Positions 34,947 through 48,038 of a stretch of 64,000 nt of DNA are shown here, piece by piece. Location: positions 97,492,871-97,556,870 of the forward strand of contig CM060695.1 of assembly GCA_030686995.1 (NCBI GenBank), read 5' to 3'. The first letter of the stretch is position 1, and every line of letters begins with the position of its first letter. The translations under genes were made by a program, and so were the position numbers. The notes below the pieces were generated by a model. It did no database searches, had not been told where the DNA came from, and saw nothing but the letters and a program-made list of their open reading frames with translations. This DNA is from Artemisia argyi. Lineage: Eukaryota > Streptophyta > Magnoliopsida > Asterales > Asteraceae.

Positions 34947-36362
34947 TGATAAGGCGAAAAATGAACCACTTTTAGGGGGTCATTTAAGCCCGGAATTGAA
35001 TTTATTTGATCAAATATTGCCCTAAATCGTTCCTTTTGTGATTTTAGGTACTTTGGGAGAGAAATCTGGAAAAGGAAGCAATTCGGACGTTTTTGGAGCA
35101 TAAAAGTGAAGAAAACGCCAAAGTCTTAATTTTCCTTGCTGGGAATAGTAGGTGACGGCGTCAAGAAGGAAAATCTGACGGTGTCAAGAGTAATTTCCAT
35201 GACGACCCAGTACAGAATTGAAGGCGTCACGAGGTAGAGCGTCAAGAGTAAAATACGTGACGGCCTGGAAAATGCTATAACGTGACGGCATCAAAAGTAG
35301 ATCAAGGCAGTCCGAGAAGTATTTTGGCGGCGAGATGACGGCGTCACCAATTTGGTCTTGACGCCGTCAGCCTCAATTTCCTATATATAGTTTTCTAATT
35401 TTCATTCATAAAAAAGAGAGAGAAGTTTTTGGAGAAACCCTAAGGCCGAACTTAGTACGAATGTTACAGGTTTTTCAAGGGTTCTCAGCCCTTGAACCCT
35501 TTCATGTGTAATTGAGATAAGTGTTCTTTTAATTCAATCAATATGTCTATGTGTTGGTTGTCTATATCTTGTTCTTATCTTAATTCCATCATGCTAGGCT
35601 AGATCTATCTTGTGTTTGCTTGGATCTAATGAAACCTAGATGTTAATTATGTGTTGATTACTTGTTTATGGTTGTATTGGATGAATGATTTCGATGTTAG
35701 GCTTAAGAAAACTGGCAGATCTCCAAATGGTAACATGCTTGAACGTCTTAGGAAACATGAACTGACGTGCACTAGGTTTTATTGGTTGTATTTAATGCAT
35801 GAGTAAATTCTAATGATCCCATGTTAGGAGCTTCTTAATCGGCTCGACATAGGAGTGAAGTAGGCACTCATAGGATTGGGGAATTAAGTGCGCCACCCCA
35901 TGAATGGTATTAAGGAATACAATCCGTCATCCACGCAACTATAACAAGTAATTAACGTGTAAAAGATATCTAGGGAATAGTGAAATCTAAGTAAACACAA
36001 TTTCTCCACTTATTGCTCACAACCTTAGTTTAATTTAGTTTATTTTCATTTCCAGTATTTTAATTTGATTGCATCTTTAGTATTGGGTTAGTTGACTAGC
36101 AACTAATTCCGCCCAAATCCTTAAAACCCGAGAATTTTACTTGCTTTCTAAAAAATATAAAAATACAAAAATAATCATCCCTCATCTTTAGAACTAGTAT
36201 TTAGGTTTTCTAATCCTAGCGACACTGTTCCTAGCTGAACGATCAATCCCTCGGTACTTGTCACTATACTATACTACAACGATTAGGTACACTGCCTGGT
36301 GGGGGTTGTAAGCTTCTCGAGATCCCTCGAGAGGTAAAGCCTGGTGCGATTCCCAAGTATCA
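34947..36362 (+). repeat. F1 5' LTR of A
   Basis: Starts TGATAAGG (one change from TGATGAGG) and ends AAGTATCA. It carries the TGACG array (about 35153-35370) and TATATATAG at 35382. Confidence 0.9.
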
Positions 36363-36533
36363 AGTTTTTGGCGCCGCAGCCTGGGGAATAGTTATTGTCT
36401 AGGTTAGAATCTCTTTTTATTAGGTCTACTTGCTAGATTCCTTTCTAGTAAGATTTAATTTTTATTTTTAGGTTTTCTTTAGTCTATCTTATTTCTTTGT
36501 GTTTTTGTTCGTAACTCTTCACCACCCGACATC

Positions 36534-39071
36534 ATGGACGATGGGAACATCTTTGAACCCGTCATCCCACCACAACAAAACCCACCACTAGAACCTCTTA
36601 GGCCCTGAACCTTAGGAGAGTATTCCCGACCTAGCCACCAAGGCTACCGAAACACCATTGAGCTCACCGGAGCCAATGTGACCCCCTTGCGATCCGACAC
36701 CATCCGGTTGGTGCAAAACGGATGTGCATTCCATGGACTTCGTTCCAAAGATCCAAACCAACATCTTAAGGACTTCCTTAAAATCGTAGATTCCATAGAC
36801 CTAGATGTTGAAACTAGAGAGACAACCCGACTACGCCTATTCCAATTCTCTCTACGGGATCAAGCTAGTCAATGGCTTGAGCGTTTACCAGCGGGATCCA
36901 TCACCACATGGGATGATCTCACCACTCGTTTCCTTGCTCAATTTTTCCCACTGGGGAGAACTACTAAGCTTAGGAATGACATCTTGATGTTCCAACAACG
37001 TCAAAATGAATCTCTTTATGAAGCATGGACTCGTTTCAAGGACTTACTCCAAAAAGTCCCTCATCATGGCATAGATCTTTGGCTCCAAGTCCAAATCTTT
37101 TATGATCATATCGATCTCTCCACGAGGCGAGCCATTGACCAATCGGCCGGTGGTAAGCTACGTGATCTAAGTGCGGAACAATCATGGGAACTCATAAAAG
37201 ATCTTGCTCTCTATGACAACGAAAGTTGGAATGATCCTCGTGATTTGAACAAAACGGTCAAGGCAATATCTTTGCCTTCGAACAACTCTAGCACTCCCGA
37301 CCGTAGGATCATGGAACTTGAGGACCAAGTCAAGTTTCTCATGAAATCCTACGAAGCTCCTAAACCTTCAAGCCAAGTGAACAAAATCACTTCTTCATGC
37401 GAATTATGTAGTGGTCCGCACGACACTCGTGATTGTGTGGAACTCCCCGGAACAGCTTTTGCGGACTACGCATCCACGCGTACCGACGAAGTGGGGATAA
37501 GTGGTACACTTTCAAGCCTGAGCCAAACCCTTACGATGATTCATACAACCCCTCTTGGAAAAATCACCCAAACCTTAGGTGGAAACAAAATCAACCCAGT
37601 TCTTCCAATCCGCCTAATCGTTACCAACCAAACGGTCCACCCTCCAACTGTACTTTCAACAACAATCCTTCTAACAATTATGGTAGTACCAACAATCTTG
37701 AAGGATTGATGTCTAAGTTCATGGCATCTCAAGAAGCTCGCATATCTAAGTTTGAAGCCGATTTCAAACAAAAGCAAAGCGAGATGACCACCAAAATTGA
37801 CGCATTGTTGAAAGTCCTCAATGACCGAGAAATGGGAGAACTCCCAAGCGACACGTTCAAGAATCCGAAACTAAACGTTAATTCCATATCTTCAGTTTCG
37901 TCACCCACTTCGTGTCCACAATACTACTTGGTTAAATCAACGAGCACGTGTTTCAAACAAAACCAAATTCTTCAAAAGGACCAATCAAGTAAAACACCCG
38001 ATATAGAACCGGTCAAAAGTATAGTTGAAACACCTCTTACGCAAGACCTTGACGATGAATTCAAGGAACTTCACCTTGAACGCCCCGTCATCGATGTCTT
38101 AGCGCGTGCTCCTTACTATAGTGCCCTCCTAGAAAAATATGAGAAGTTTAAACTAGGTAAAAATAGGACCGCCTTCGTTCAAAACAAGTTGCCTAAAAAG
38201 CTTGATGATCCGGGTATATTTGTTTTGCCTTGTAAGATAGGAAGATCCGAAGCTTTCGACACACTAGCCGATTTAGGGTCAAGCCTCAACTTGATTCCCT
38301 TATCCTTATTCACCGCTCTTAAGCTAGGAAAGTTAGAGGAAACGGAGGTATTGATAGGGTTAGCGGATGGGAGTATTGCCCACCCGGTTGGAATGATTAA
38401 GGATGTAGTTGTTCACATAGGAAGGTTAACTATATTAGCAGACTTTCACGTCCTAGACATGGTTAGTGACACTACATGCCCATTATTGGTGGGAAGAGGA
38501 TTTTTAGCAACCGCTAGTGCCATGATAGATTGTAAGGAGTCTAAGATAGCGGTAGGTGAAGGCGATACTTGGTCAGTGTACGATGTAAAGAAGCATAGTT
38601 ATGATTGTGATGATGAACCGACACCGCATTGGGTAGAGATGAATAGGAGACCGTCTAGATATGGACCTTGGATAGAAAGGAACTTTATAGGACCTCAATG
38701 CCCATTTTATCTAGAAAAAGATTTCGTTGAAAAGACACATTCGGTAGAACAACTAATAGCTAGAGATGAAGAGCTAGATCCCTTTGAGGACCCCTTGGTC
38801 TTTAGGAAGATGATTGAGTTCTTGAGCGTAATGCCTATTAATATAGAGATGAATAAGTGGAAAAGAGAGGGAGACAAGTGTAAATGGAGGTGGGACAAGC
38901 CACCTAAAGAAGGTGATGGATTATGGCATATGAGGATGACTTTGTATGATCCGGATGGAGAAAAGTTTGAAAGGTCATACCATACTAAGGAAACCGATAG
39001 GAAGTTGAACCTAATTTTGATCCCAAGGACGTCCTCAATGAGGAACTCACTCGTATCACGTAGTAACCCAT
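36534..39071 (+). pseudogene. F1 gag-protease polyprotein (copy A), three lesions
   Basis: Starts MDDGNIFEPVIPP at 36534. An in-frame TGA (36606) stands where CGA is expected before TLGEYSRPSHQGYRNT, consistent with a CpG transition. The retrotransposon-gag domain follows: RLFQFSLRDQASQWLERLPA, TTRFLAQFFP and RQNESLYEAWTRFKDLLQ. CELCSGPHDTRDC near 37400 is a partial knuckle-like Cys/His cluster. A one-base deletion near 37494 shifts frame into DKWYTFKPEPNPY. The protease domain then reads IFVLPCKIGRSEAF, ADLGSSLNLIPLSLF and CPLLVGRGFLATASAMID, with D-L-G at the catalytic loop as in Athila-like proteases. A conserved C-terminal tail ends near 39071 after one more frame slip near 39015. Gag would form the particle and protease would mature it. 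The copy is inactive as read. Confidence 0.85.
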
Positions 39072-39133
39072 GACCTTGAGTCTAGCTACAAGACTCGTAA
39101 ATAAAGAAAAGCGCTTCTTGGGAGGCAACCCAT
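39069..39133 (+). ncRNA. conserved structured block after the F1 stop codon (A)
   Basis: Same arrangement as in G1 and B: GAGTCT/AGACTC hairpin, AATAAAG, AAGCGCTT, and TGGG-AGGCAA-CCCA at 39119-39132. Confidence 0.6.
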
Positions 39134-41559
39134 GTTTTGTGTGATTTTATTTTGTTTGTTTGTTATTTGCTTCCGTATGCATGCTTTATTTTTATTGTTG
39201 GTAGATCATGTTTCTCAATTAAAAAGTGGAAATACTTTACTTTGTTGTTTTGGCCTAGTCTTAACTCCACCTAAAAGTATTTTTGCAAAAGATAAGTGTA
39301 AGGGGAAACCCCATATATGTTTTTAAGAAACAAACCGATCATGATTCTCCACAATATTAAATGAAAATGTAAATTCGTATTTGTTAGAGTCAAATGCTTG
39401 TATTGAGTCATAATGAAGTTTTGTAGGATTTTCCAGGAAGTAGGACCAAGTTGTTCCGGAAATTTTCCGGAAACTTAACATAAGAATTTCTGCAGGTCAC
39501 TTCTGACGGCGTCACGAGTTAACTCTTGACGGCGTCACGTGTAAAAATCTAGAAATTTTACCGGTTTTGTTTTTCTAACGGAGTCTTATGGTTTTTGTGA
39601 ATTATTAAGTTTTATAATCTCCAGGAAATCTGCAAACTTCATTCCACAAGCATTATATCTTATTTTGTTTTCTAGGATTTAGTAACTTATATAGGTTGCC
39701 GCCGATTTTATGCGAGGTTGTCTTGTCTATTTTCTCAGGATTTACAGGTTATGTATGACAAGAAGATGATTTATATTCTAGAAGGGAAGCTTTGATTGTT
39801 CATTTTCTTGGAGGAAGATTTAACCTGGCCACCTTATTATCCATACTGAGCGAATCAGGGGAGTATTTGATTTCATTCTTTTTACTTTTTCACTTTTACA
39901 TTCTTTACTTGAACATTGGGGACAATGTTCATCTTAATTGTAAGGGGAGGGTAAAATGATGATACCTTACAGATACACTTTCGCTTGAGTTTGTTTGTTT
40001 GATAGTAGATGTGTAATAAAACTATGAGAAATACTTGTTAGTGCAATTTTAGCACCAAATTTAAATTTTTTTACAACATTTAGGAGTGAAACTTTAGCCA
40101 TAGCAAGCGTCTCATGGATAGGAGATTGTATGACTAGCACATAACCGTATATTCAGAAAAATTTTCCACCCAAATATGTGAGGTTCGCCTTTAGATTTGA
40201 TAGGAAAAGCATTCATTATTAGTGCTTATGAGTGTACCGGTAGCATTTAGATTCTAGAACTCGCGTTAGTGATGCATCCCGAGACCGCTAGTGAGACTAC
40301 ATTCGTGTAGTAGGATTTACTACATGATAAGAGGCATTAGGATCACCCTTGTGTTAAACCCGTATCATAATTACTTGACCATTTAATTCATACTACTTGG
40401 CTAGTTAAGTCAACTAATTTTTCCCACACCTTAGCGTTGTACTCATTTTTAGTACACGAAACCCCTAGTACACCCTTCCGATCCTATCTTTTCGTTTCTA
40501 ACTTTAAGCATCTTACTTAAAGGAAGAATTTGTTACACCCCACTTAAATGTACAACCAAATCGCCTTAGCCTTCCGTGTATGCGCTCATTTTTAGTGCAT
40601 TATTGTTAATTGTTAAACCCTAAGTTAACTTTCTAATTGATTACATGGTTGCTAAGTCGAGTCATATCATTGTACATATTGTTTTGGGACGATTGGGACT
40701 CATGGGTAAAGTACTTATTTTATGGAGTAATGGGGAAGAACATCATATATTACCCCCATATGTGCGTTAATCTTAAAAGTACTCCAAGTGTTTTGATTTT
40801 CTTAATTCGATTCATTAGTTTAGTTTATTGTAAAGTATGTAAAAATTCAAGTGTAAGGGGAATTTCCATTCCCTATGATGTATTATTTTGGATGGTAGGG
40901 TAAGAGCGTATGTCTAAAAAAAAAAAAAAAAATCAAAAAAAGAAAAGAAAAAAGATAAGAAAAAAATAGAAAAAGAAAAAGAGAAAGAGAAAAAAAAAAG
41001 AGAAGAAACATACGGACTACCATCCCTTTTCATTCTATGTTCATTTTATATTTTTGTTATTTTTTATTTATTAGCTTAAATGGAGTCTAGTCTTGGCTTA
41101 GCAACGCCATATTGTACATGTAATTAACCAAGATTGGTAACTCGCCACCAGTAAAAACTTCCTTTATCCAACAAAACCGTGTATTTCATATCCCTACACC
41201 TAACGTTACAACCCTTTAAAAGACCTCTTTGATAGTTTATCCTAGGTGCTTACGCCATGTGGTGGAGGTTTGATCCTTTCCCAAGCCTATGGTAATCTAT
41301 TTTGCTATGACAAGTAGTGAGAGATATCTTCGGTTTCCATATTGTAATTTTTACTTTATTACACCCGAGAGATGTGAGTATCTAAACACTATTTGTGAGG
41401 TGCTAGCGTATGACCTCCGTGCTTGTCTTTGGTCTTTAGTGGAATGATTATTTGTTGTAATTACTTTTATATTAGTGTTAAATGACCCCTAACTTGTATT
41501 TTGACTAGAATAAAAGCGCATTTGCTTGAGGACAAGCAAATCTCAAGTGTAAGGGTATA
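39134..41559 (+). other. F1 non-coding 3' region of A
   Basis: Collinear with G1 and B. It contains AAGTGTAAGGGG with GGGGAAACCCC (about 39295), two TGACGGCGTCA-type sites (about 39503-39540), the GGGA hairpin (39911-39930), AAGTGTAAGGGGAAT (about 40849), the A-rich hairpin (40890-41025), and the terminal hairpin (41520-41541) with AAGTGTAAGGG. No gene is visible. Confidence 0.7.
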
Positions 41560-42975
41560 TGATGAGGCGAAAAATGAACCACTTTTAAGGGGTCATTTAA
41601 GCCCGGAATTGAATTTATTTGATCAAATATTGCCCTAAATCATTCCTTTTGTGATTTTAGGTACTTTGGGAGAGAAATCTGGAAAAGGAAGCAATTCGGA
41701 CGTTTTTGGAGCATAAAAGTAAAGAAAACACCAAAGTCTTAATTTTCCTTGTTGGGAACAGTAGGTGACGGCGTCAAGAAGGAAAATCTGATGGCGTCAA
41801 GAGTAATTTCCATGACGACCCAGTACAGAATTGAAGGCGTCACGAGGTAGAGCGTCAAGAGTAAAATACGTGACGGCCTGGAAAATGCTATAACGTGACG
41901 GCGTCAAAAGTAGATCAAGGCAGTCTGAGAAGTATTTTGGCGGCGAGATGACGGCGTCACCAATTTGGTCTTGACGCCGTCAGCCTCAATTTCCTATATA
42001 TAGTTTTCTAATTTTCATTCATAAAAAAGAGAGAGAAGTTTTTGGAGAAACCCTAAGGCCGAACTTAGTACGAATGTTACAGGTTTTTCAAGGGTTCTCA
42101 GCCCTTGAACCCTTTCATGTGTAATTGAGATAAGTGTTCTTTTAATTCAATCAATATGTCTATGTGTTGGTTGTCTATATCTTGTTCTTATCTTAATTCC
42201 ATCATGCTAGGCTAGATCTATCTTGTGTTTGATTGGATCTAATGAAACCTAGATGTTAATTATGTGTTGATTACCTGTTTATGGTTGTATTGGATGAATG
42301 ATTTCGATGTTAGGCTTAAGAAAACTGGCAGATCTCCAAATGGTAACATGCTTGAACGTCTTAGGAAACATGAACTGACGTGCACTAGGTTTTATTGGTT
42401 GTATTTAATGCATGAGTAAATTCTAATGATCCCATGTTAGGAGCTTCTTAATCGGCTCGACATAGGAGTGAAGTAGGCACTCATAGGATTGGGGAATTAA
42501 GTGCGCCACCCCATGAATGGTATTAAGGAATACAATCCGTCATCCACGCAACTATAACAAGTAATTAACGTGTAAAAGATATCTAGGGAGTAGTGAAATA
42601 TAAGTAAATACAATTTCTCCACTTATTGCTCACAACCTTAGTTTAATTTAGTTTATTTTCATTTCTAGTATTTTAATTTGATTGCATCTTTAGTATTGGG
42701 TTATTTGACTAGCAACTAATTCCGCCCAAATCCTTAAAACCCGAGAATTTTACTTGCTTTCTAAAAAATATAAAAATACAAAAATAATCATCCCTCATCT
42801 TTAGAATTAGTATTTAGGTTTTCTAATCCTAGCGACACTATTCCTAGCTGAACGATCAATCCCCCGGTACTTGTCACTATACTATACTACAACGATCAGG
42901 TACACTGCCTGGTGAGGGTTGTAAGCTTCTCGAGATCCCTCGAGAGGTAAAGCCTGGTGCGATTCCCACGTATCA
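41560..42975 (+). repeat. F1 3' LTR of A
   Basis: TGATGAGG...CACGTATCA, the same length as the left LTR and nearly identical, implying a recent insertion. TATA box at 41995. Confidence 0.92.
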
Positions 42976-45900
42976 AAAATGTCGACATGACGTTCCCCAA
43001 ACTAACCCGTGAAGAAGCTACAGATTATCAGTCTATGATCCACTTTACGTTGTGGATGACATGATAAGAGACTGAAGACATTTTGGGCAGAATTGAGAGA
43101 TACTTCTTCAACATGCATCAATGTTATTTCAAACGGGTCGTCAGTTTGGGAGGGAGCAAGTACACTTATGGGCTTACTAATTGGGAGGGAGGATTAACCC
43201 AATTAGTGAGCGTTTCTATAGCAGTTGATTCTCACTAGATACATTTTAGCTTATTTGGTTCTTCTCAATATTTCAAGTAGATGTGCGTAAAAGTTGTTGC
43301 TGATTCTGATGTATCAAAACCAGCAAGGGGGAAGGAGACATACATCCGAATGCATAACAAGTACACGTGATGAACATAATACTTCTTCTTAATTGAAGTT
43401 ATCCCGGGAAGACATATGTCATAACCGTAGAGAAACTCAGTGTCTTAACTCGCAGCGTTTGGTGTATTATTCCAACTACGTGGGGGAAGTGGTCTTCTGA
43501 TACTTGTGGTATGTATTACTTCAGCTTTCAGTGGGAAGAAATATGAGAAGAACAATTGGAGAGTGAGATGATATTGCTTATCGACATCTTCATATGAGTT
43601 GATATGATTTATGGTAAAGTGCTTCTGGTTAATGCTTCATGTACACAATGTTATGCTGATTCCGATGAGATCGCAACCATCAGGGGAGAGATTTGTGTAC
43701 ATCAAGGATGCGCAACAGGTTCACGTGATCGGGCTTAATCATATATTCCGGAGGTGATATCCGTGGAGATGATCAGTGCTTCAACCTGTTACTTTGGTGT
43801 CATCGTTTCTTCTTGTGTTAGATACATGCGTACAAGATGGATTGAGTTCGTATGTGTAAGATAACTGAAAAGCATTTAGTGAAATGAATATGTTGATATC
43901 TTATTCCCCTAATTGACAACTGCTCCAAACCTCAAAGTAATGTGTACATTGGGGATGCACAACATGGTCATGTGATCGGGCTTCATCATACATTCTGGGA
44001 TTGATAACCCCAGAGATGATCCATGGTTCACCTTGTTACTTCGGTGCTATCATTTCCTTTGGGTCTTTGAGCGTCATACAATGAGACTTTTTGCATCACT
44101 TCAACTACTTGGGGAAGTGGTCTCATGTAGGTAATTGTCGGTTTGGGGGGAAGCTACCAAAGCTTCACATTGAGGAGGCAATAAAAATTCATCGATTTGG
44201 TGGGTGTCTACCGATTAACTCATTTGTAAGATTCTAGTGATTTGTTAACTACTTGTGTTTGGTGAATTGTTGTGACTTAAGTCATTTCGATTAATCTGAT
44301 TGTAATTTGACGTTGTGAGTTAATCTTTATGACTTGACTTATTACGATCGGATCTATTGTAACTTGACTTGTCGCGACTTGACACTTAATGCAAATTGTC
44401 ACTTATCCAAGATCTCTCTCTAAGTTTAACTCGCATATTACATCTTTCGGTTTCTTTTGTTGACTTTAGTAAAATCCCGGGAGAGAATCGATCTCTCGGT
44501 TTAAGTCACAAGAGTTGTGAAATCCCATTTAAGATTATATCATGGCAACTACGGATTCAGACGATTATTCAGGAGCCTCGAAAGCTTTGGTGGTGAAAGT
44601 TTAAGAGATGTTGACTACTTACTTCTACAACGAGCTGAACGATAATCTCATTTTGATGCTCATGTCAACATCTTAAACTGTTTGGTATCCTTTGTACATA
44701 TCTTATACCAATACGTAAATAGAATAATATAAAACCTATAAAAACCATAAAAATCTAAGAAAAAAATCATTAAAAAAAATACAAAAATATTCTTCTCACG
44801 ACATGTCTCTTGTGTAATCAATATTATGTACGTTTCTAGAAATGTCATTCAATAATGACATGGAATCATACATATGCTTGAGCAAGAGTTTTTCGGTTTC
44901 AAATAAAGTTTTTTCAAAAACATGTCGTATCTCAAAACATTCTTAAAAACATGGCTTGTAATCATTTCAGGCTGCAAACCGGTCTTCAAAATTATGGCTT
45001 GCTATTACTTTAGATAGCAACCCGTTCTTCAAAATGAGGAAAACTCGTCGCCAAAAAGACGGTTGTTCCTAGAAAAGGGTGTCGTTCATCCGAGCGTGAA
45101 TTACTTTATATTTGTGCATCCTCGATCTAATGTACGCTTCAGTGCATTATTTCTTGATAAAGAAGAGAAATCTTCTTTTTATCGCCAAATACTTTCCCTT
45201 CTATGATTTTTCCGGAAAGTGTTTGTGCAAAACTTGGTGGTACCATGAGATTTTGATTGAAAATCAAATTGAACTCAAAATTTTGATAAAATTTTTCACT
45301 CAATCAATGACTATAATATTTTATGAAAACATTTCAGTTTTAAAATCCGTCATTGATTGAGGGGGAGAGTGATTTCTCAAAATTTTATGTATCATCAAAA
45401 ACTCCCCACACTTTGTACAAAACCTTGCAACAAAACGATTTGTGATGGTTATGTGTCAGAATGAGAACATTTTCAAAGAGTTTTCGTTAAAACTTCAAAT
45501 CGTTTGTAAACTCATCAAATCTGACACATAACAACCTCCCTCACAGATTGAGGGGGAGCAAGAAAAAGGTTTCTCTTATCAGAAAATATTAAAACTAACC
45601 GCATTTCTCTCCAAAACGTTTTTCTAATTTATTTAAATCAATTGAGATCAAAAATCTCGACAGATTTGAAATTTTTGATCAGGGGAGAGAATGTGATTTA
45701 AATATGAAATCTGATAATCAAACGTGATCTTTTGGACTCAATAAATGTGCTCCCACATATGTGCTAAACTCTTTCGAATATCGATGCACATATTGAGGGG
45801 GAGCAAAAGGCGTTTGTGGAAGTTATACCAAAGACCGACCATTTATCTTTATGCATGGAGTTATAAGGACGGTTAAGGTTAGGTATGAATTCCTATGATC

Positions 45901-47629
45901 CACCAGAACCGGAAGGATCTTCCCAGGGACAATCCTCTAGATAGATTAGAAGTCCTTAGGAATGATTGAAAAAAGGAGTAAAGTGAGAAAGGGAAGAGTG
46001 CGGACTGAGATAGAGCTAGGACTGGAACAAACCCAACAAGGTTCTAGTGGTGAAGTCTCGGTAAGCACTGAAGGGGTTGAAGAATGAAAAAGAAATGTAA
46101 TGAGAAAGGGTGAAAAGAAATAGCCCTCCAAATATTCAACCTTAGGGCAGAAACCCGGTTCAATTGATAATCTACTAGTGGTTACTAAGGTAACACTAGT
46201 ATCGTTATGAAGACAAGACGTCATGGACCCAGTGACGCACTGTACTAAACTTCCCAACCACTCAAGTTCTCTTAAAAGAGCTTGTTTCATTCTCATGGGG
46301 AACCCTGTGCAATGTATCGACCGCTCATTGCGAGCTATGTTGATACCTAAAACAGGAGACGCCTCCCCAGTCTCCAGGAGCGGATCAAAACGCACTATTG
46401 AGTCTAGAGCCATGAGATCATCCATAAATCTCGATAGGACACATTCCAAATATGCTTATTATTTCACACAATGTGGAAAATAAGATAAAATATTTAAAGT
46501 CCTACGCATTATCCTTGTGGTATTGCCATAACATCCGAGTGATATGAAAATATTCACAATGACGATGGAAATCCTTCTAGAGCGAACATCTTTCAAGCTC
46601 TTGGTAGGTGACATGTGAGATCCATCTTGGATCAATGATCAAGTGACAACTGGAAAGCAACAATGGTGCGATTCAACATTGAATCAAACTTGTTCCAGGA
46701 TATGGATTGTCGGATAGTTTTGCAAAAACCTTTCAGTGTGCTCACAAACTAATTTTTCGAGCACATTGATTGTGTATAATCTTTCAAACAAAAGTATTTT
46801 CGATGGAAATGTGATTCAAAGCTTAAAACTCTCGTCGTGTCTCAAAAATGTTTATCATATGACACGCGAGTGATTTCTATAAATCAATTTCTCATCAATC
46901 CGTGAATATCAATTCACCGATTCACTCTACCGTGCTGTCTGCTTTGAGACGTTCCGGTATGAGAACATGCTAAGTATGAAGATTCCGAAGTGGATTCTTT
47001 AGAAAATTCATTACTACAAGCTGGAAATTCCTGTCAAGGAGAGTCTTCTTTAAAAGAGACTCTACCTGATCACAGGTCGGTTTTCACAAAACCGGAGGGT
47101 AGTCTGTCCTCGCAGAACGAATGACAAAGCCATATTCGTTCTCTATCTTTATTTCTAACTGTTTTATTTCAGGGACACATATAAAGATGGCGTTGATGGC
47201 TCCTATTTCCAGTTGAATCGGGTCAATCCATACCTCATGCTCACACATCCTCCTCACTATCAATGACGATGAGAGACTTGCTACAACAAATGTTGTGAGA
47301 CTACCAACAACGTTCCCGCAACTCTGAAGAAAAAGTCTCCTGATCCACAACTCTTATGTTAAGTCTCCTGATCCAGTAGGGTGTGAGCATGATGGTCCTT
47401 AAGTCACTACATCACATGAAGGCGTTACTACTATGGATGAGCTTGGAGATTTACTGTGGCTGATGATCTCAAAGAAGCTCCAAGATCACTCTACTCAAAG
47501 GAACTCAAATCACAAGTTCATTGCTTGAAGTACAAAGTGTGCAGAAAAGTGAAGAATCAGAACCTACGAGCTACAATGACTTATGAATGCTTAAAGATCA
47601 AAGAGCTTAATTTCCAAGGTGACCTCGCT
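42976..47629 (+). other. E4 non-coding region right of element A
   Basis: Three degenerate repeats of 120-140 bp (43312-43440, 43662-43790, 43925-44060) share GTACAT..GGATGC(A/G)CAACA and CACGTGATCGGGCTT. A second copy of the pre-ORF leader is at 44466-44545. Several GAGGGGGAG purine tracts occur at about 45360, 45550 and 45797. Long frames at 45946-46449 (minus) and 46223-46483 (plus) overlap each other and I do not recognise either. No pol. Confidence 0.55.
44466..44545 (+). repeat. second copy of the E4 pre-ORF leader
   Basis: AGTAAAATCCCGGGAGAGAATC...CTCTCGGTTTAA...GTGAAATCCCA resembles 30826-30900 upstream of the coding region and is likewise followed by an ATG (44541), whose frame closes after about 20 codons. 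Confidence 0.65.
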
Positions 47630-47640
47630 TATGGGGAGAT
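47630..47640 (+). other. E4 polypurine tract
   Basis: ATGGGGAGAT immediately before the right LTR, in the position of the plus-strand primer. Confidence 0.75.
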
Positions 47641-48033
47641 TGTTAGGAATACAATTATTCCTATAGAAGACTCAGTCACCTAATTGATGTAATAGCATTT
47701 AAGTTAGCTCGTAGTTAGTTAATTTAGTTATTAGTTAGAAGTAGTTTAAGTAACATCGTGGAAGAAGGACGGGTCTTTACCCACTGTATGCCTGATCCAC
47801 AGCCCGGGTGTGGGCGTTTTTATCTTTTTGTAGGAAACTATATATACCCCTCTCCACATGTGGAGATGGTTGGTGCTTTCACTTCTCTTAATCTAATATT
47901 ACATTTTCTCTCATCTCTTTCTCTCTCTAGAAACACCCAACTCACTTTCTCTCTCTAAACTCTCTTCTTATTCATCTTTCTTGAATCAATCCAACCACTA
48001 AACCATACATGTTACAATTATGAATATACTACA
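47641..48033 (+). repeat. E4 3' LTR
   Basis: 393 bp, TGTTAGGAAT...ATATACTACA, followed by the GTTTG duplication. It lacks the tandem duplications found in the 5' LTR. Confidence 0.93.
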
Positions 48034-48038
48034 GTTTG

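Larger units (their letters stand above)
34947..42975 (+). mobile_element. F1 element A, gag-protease, nested in E4
   Basis: Two 1416-bp LTRs (34947-36362 and 41560-42975) that are almost identical, PBS at 36369, one long broken gag-protease gene, and the F1 3' non-coding region. No reverse transcriptase or integrase. No 5-bp target duplication is found, because the left side continues into F1 internal sequence and the right side is followed by AAAAT. The outer left end was therefore rearranged. Confidence 0.9.
29427..48033 (+). mobile_element. E4: Copia-type element inserted in the E5 3' LTR
   Basis: LTRs at 29427-30008 and 47641-48033 start TGTTAGGAAT and end ATATACTACA. They are flanked by GTTTG duplications (29422-29426 and 48034-48038). 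The E5 5' LTR has the unoccupied site at 60161-60165. Excluding F1 element A, E4 is about 10.4 kb with PBS, repeat arrays and a decayed Gag-adjacent coiled-coil ORF. The rest is non-coding with no pol. Confidence 0.92.

Noticed and set aside
45946..46449. 167-codon minus-strand ORF in the E4 non-coding region
   Set aside because: It has no recognisable motif, overlaps a plus-strand frame, and lacks promoter or repeat support. A frame of this length can occur by chance in 4.6 kb of non-coding DNA.
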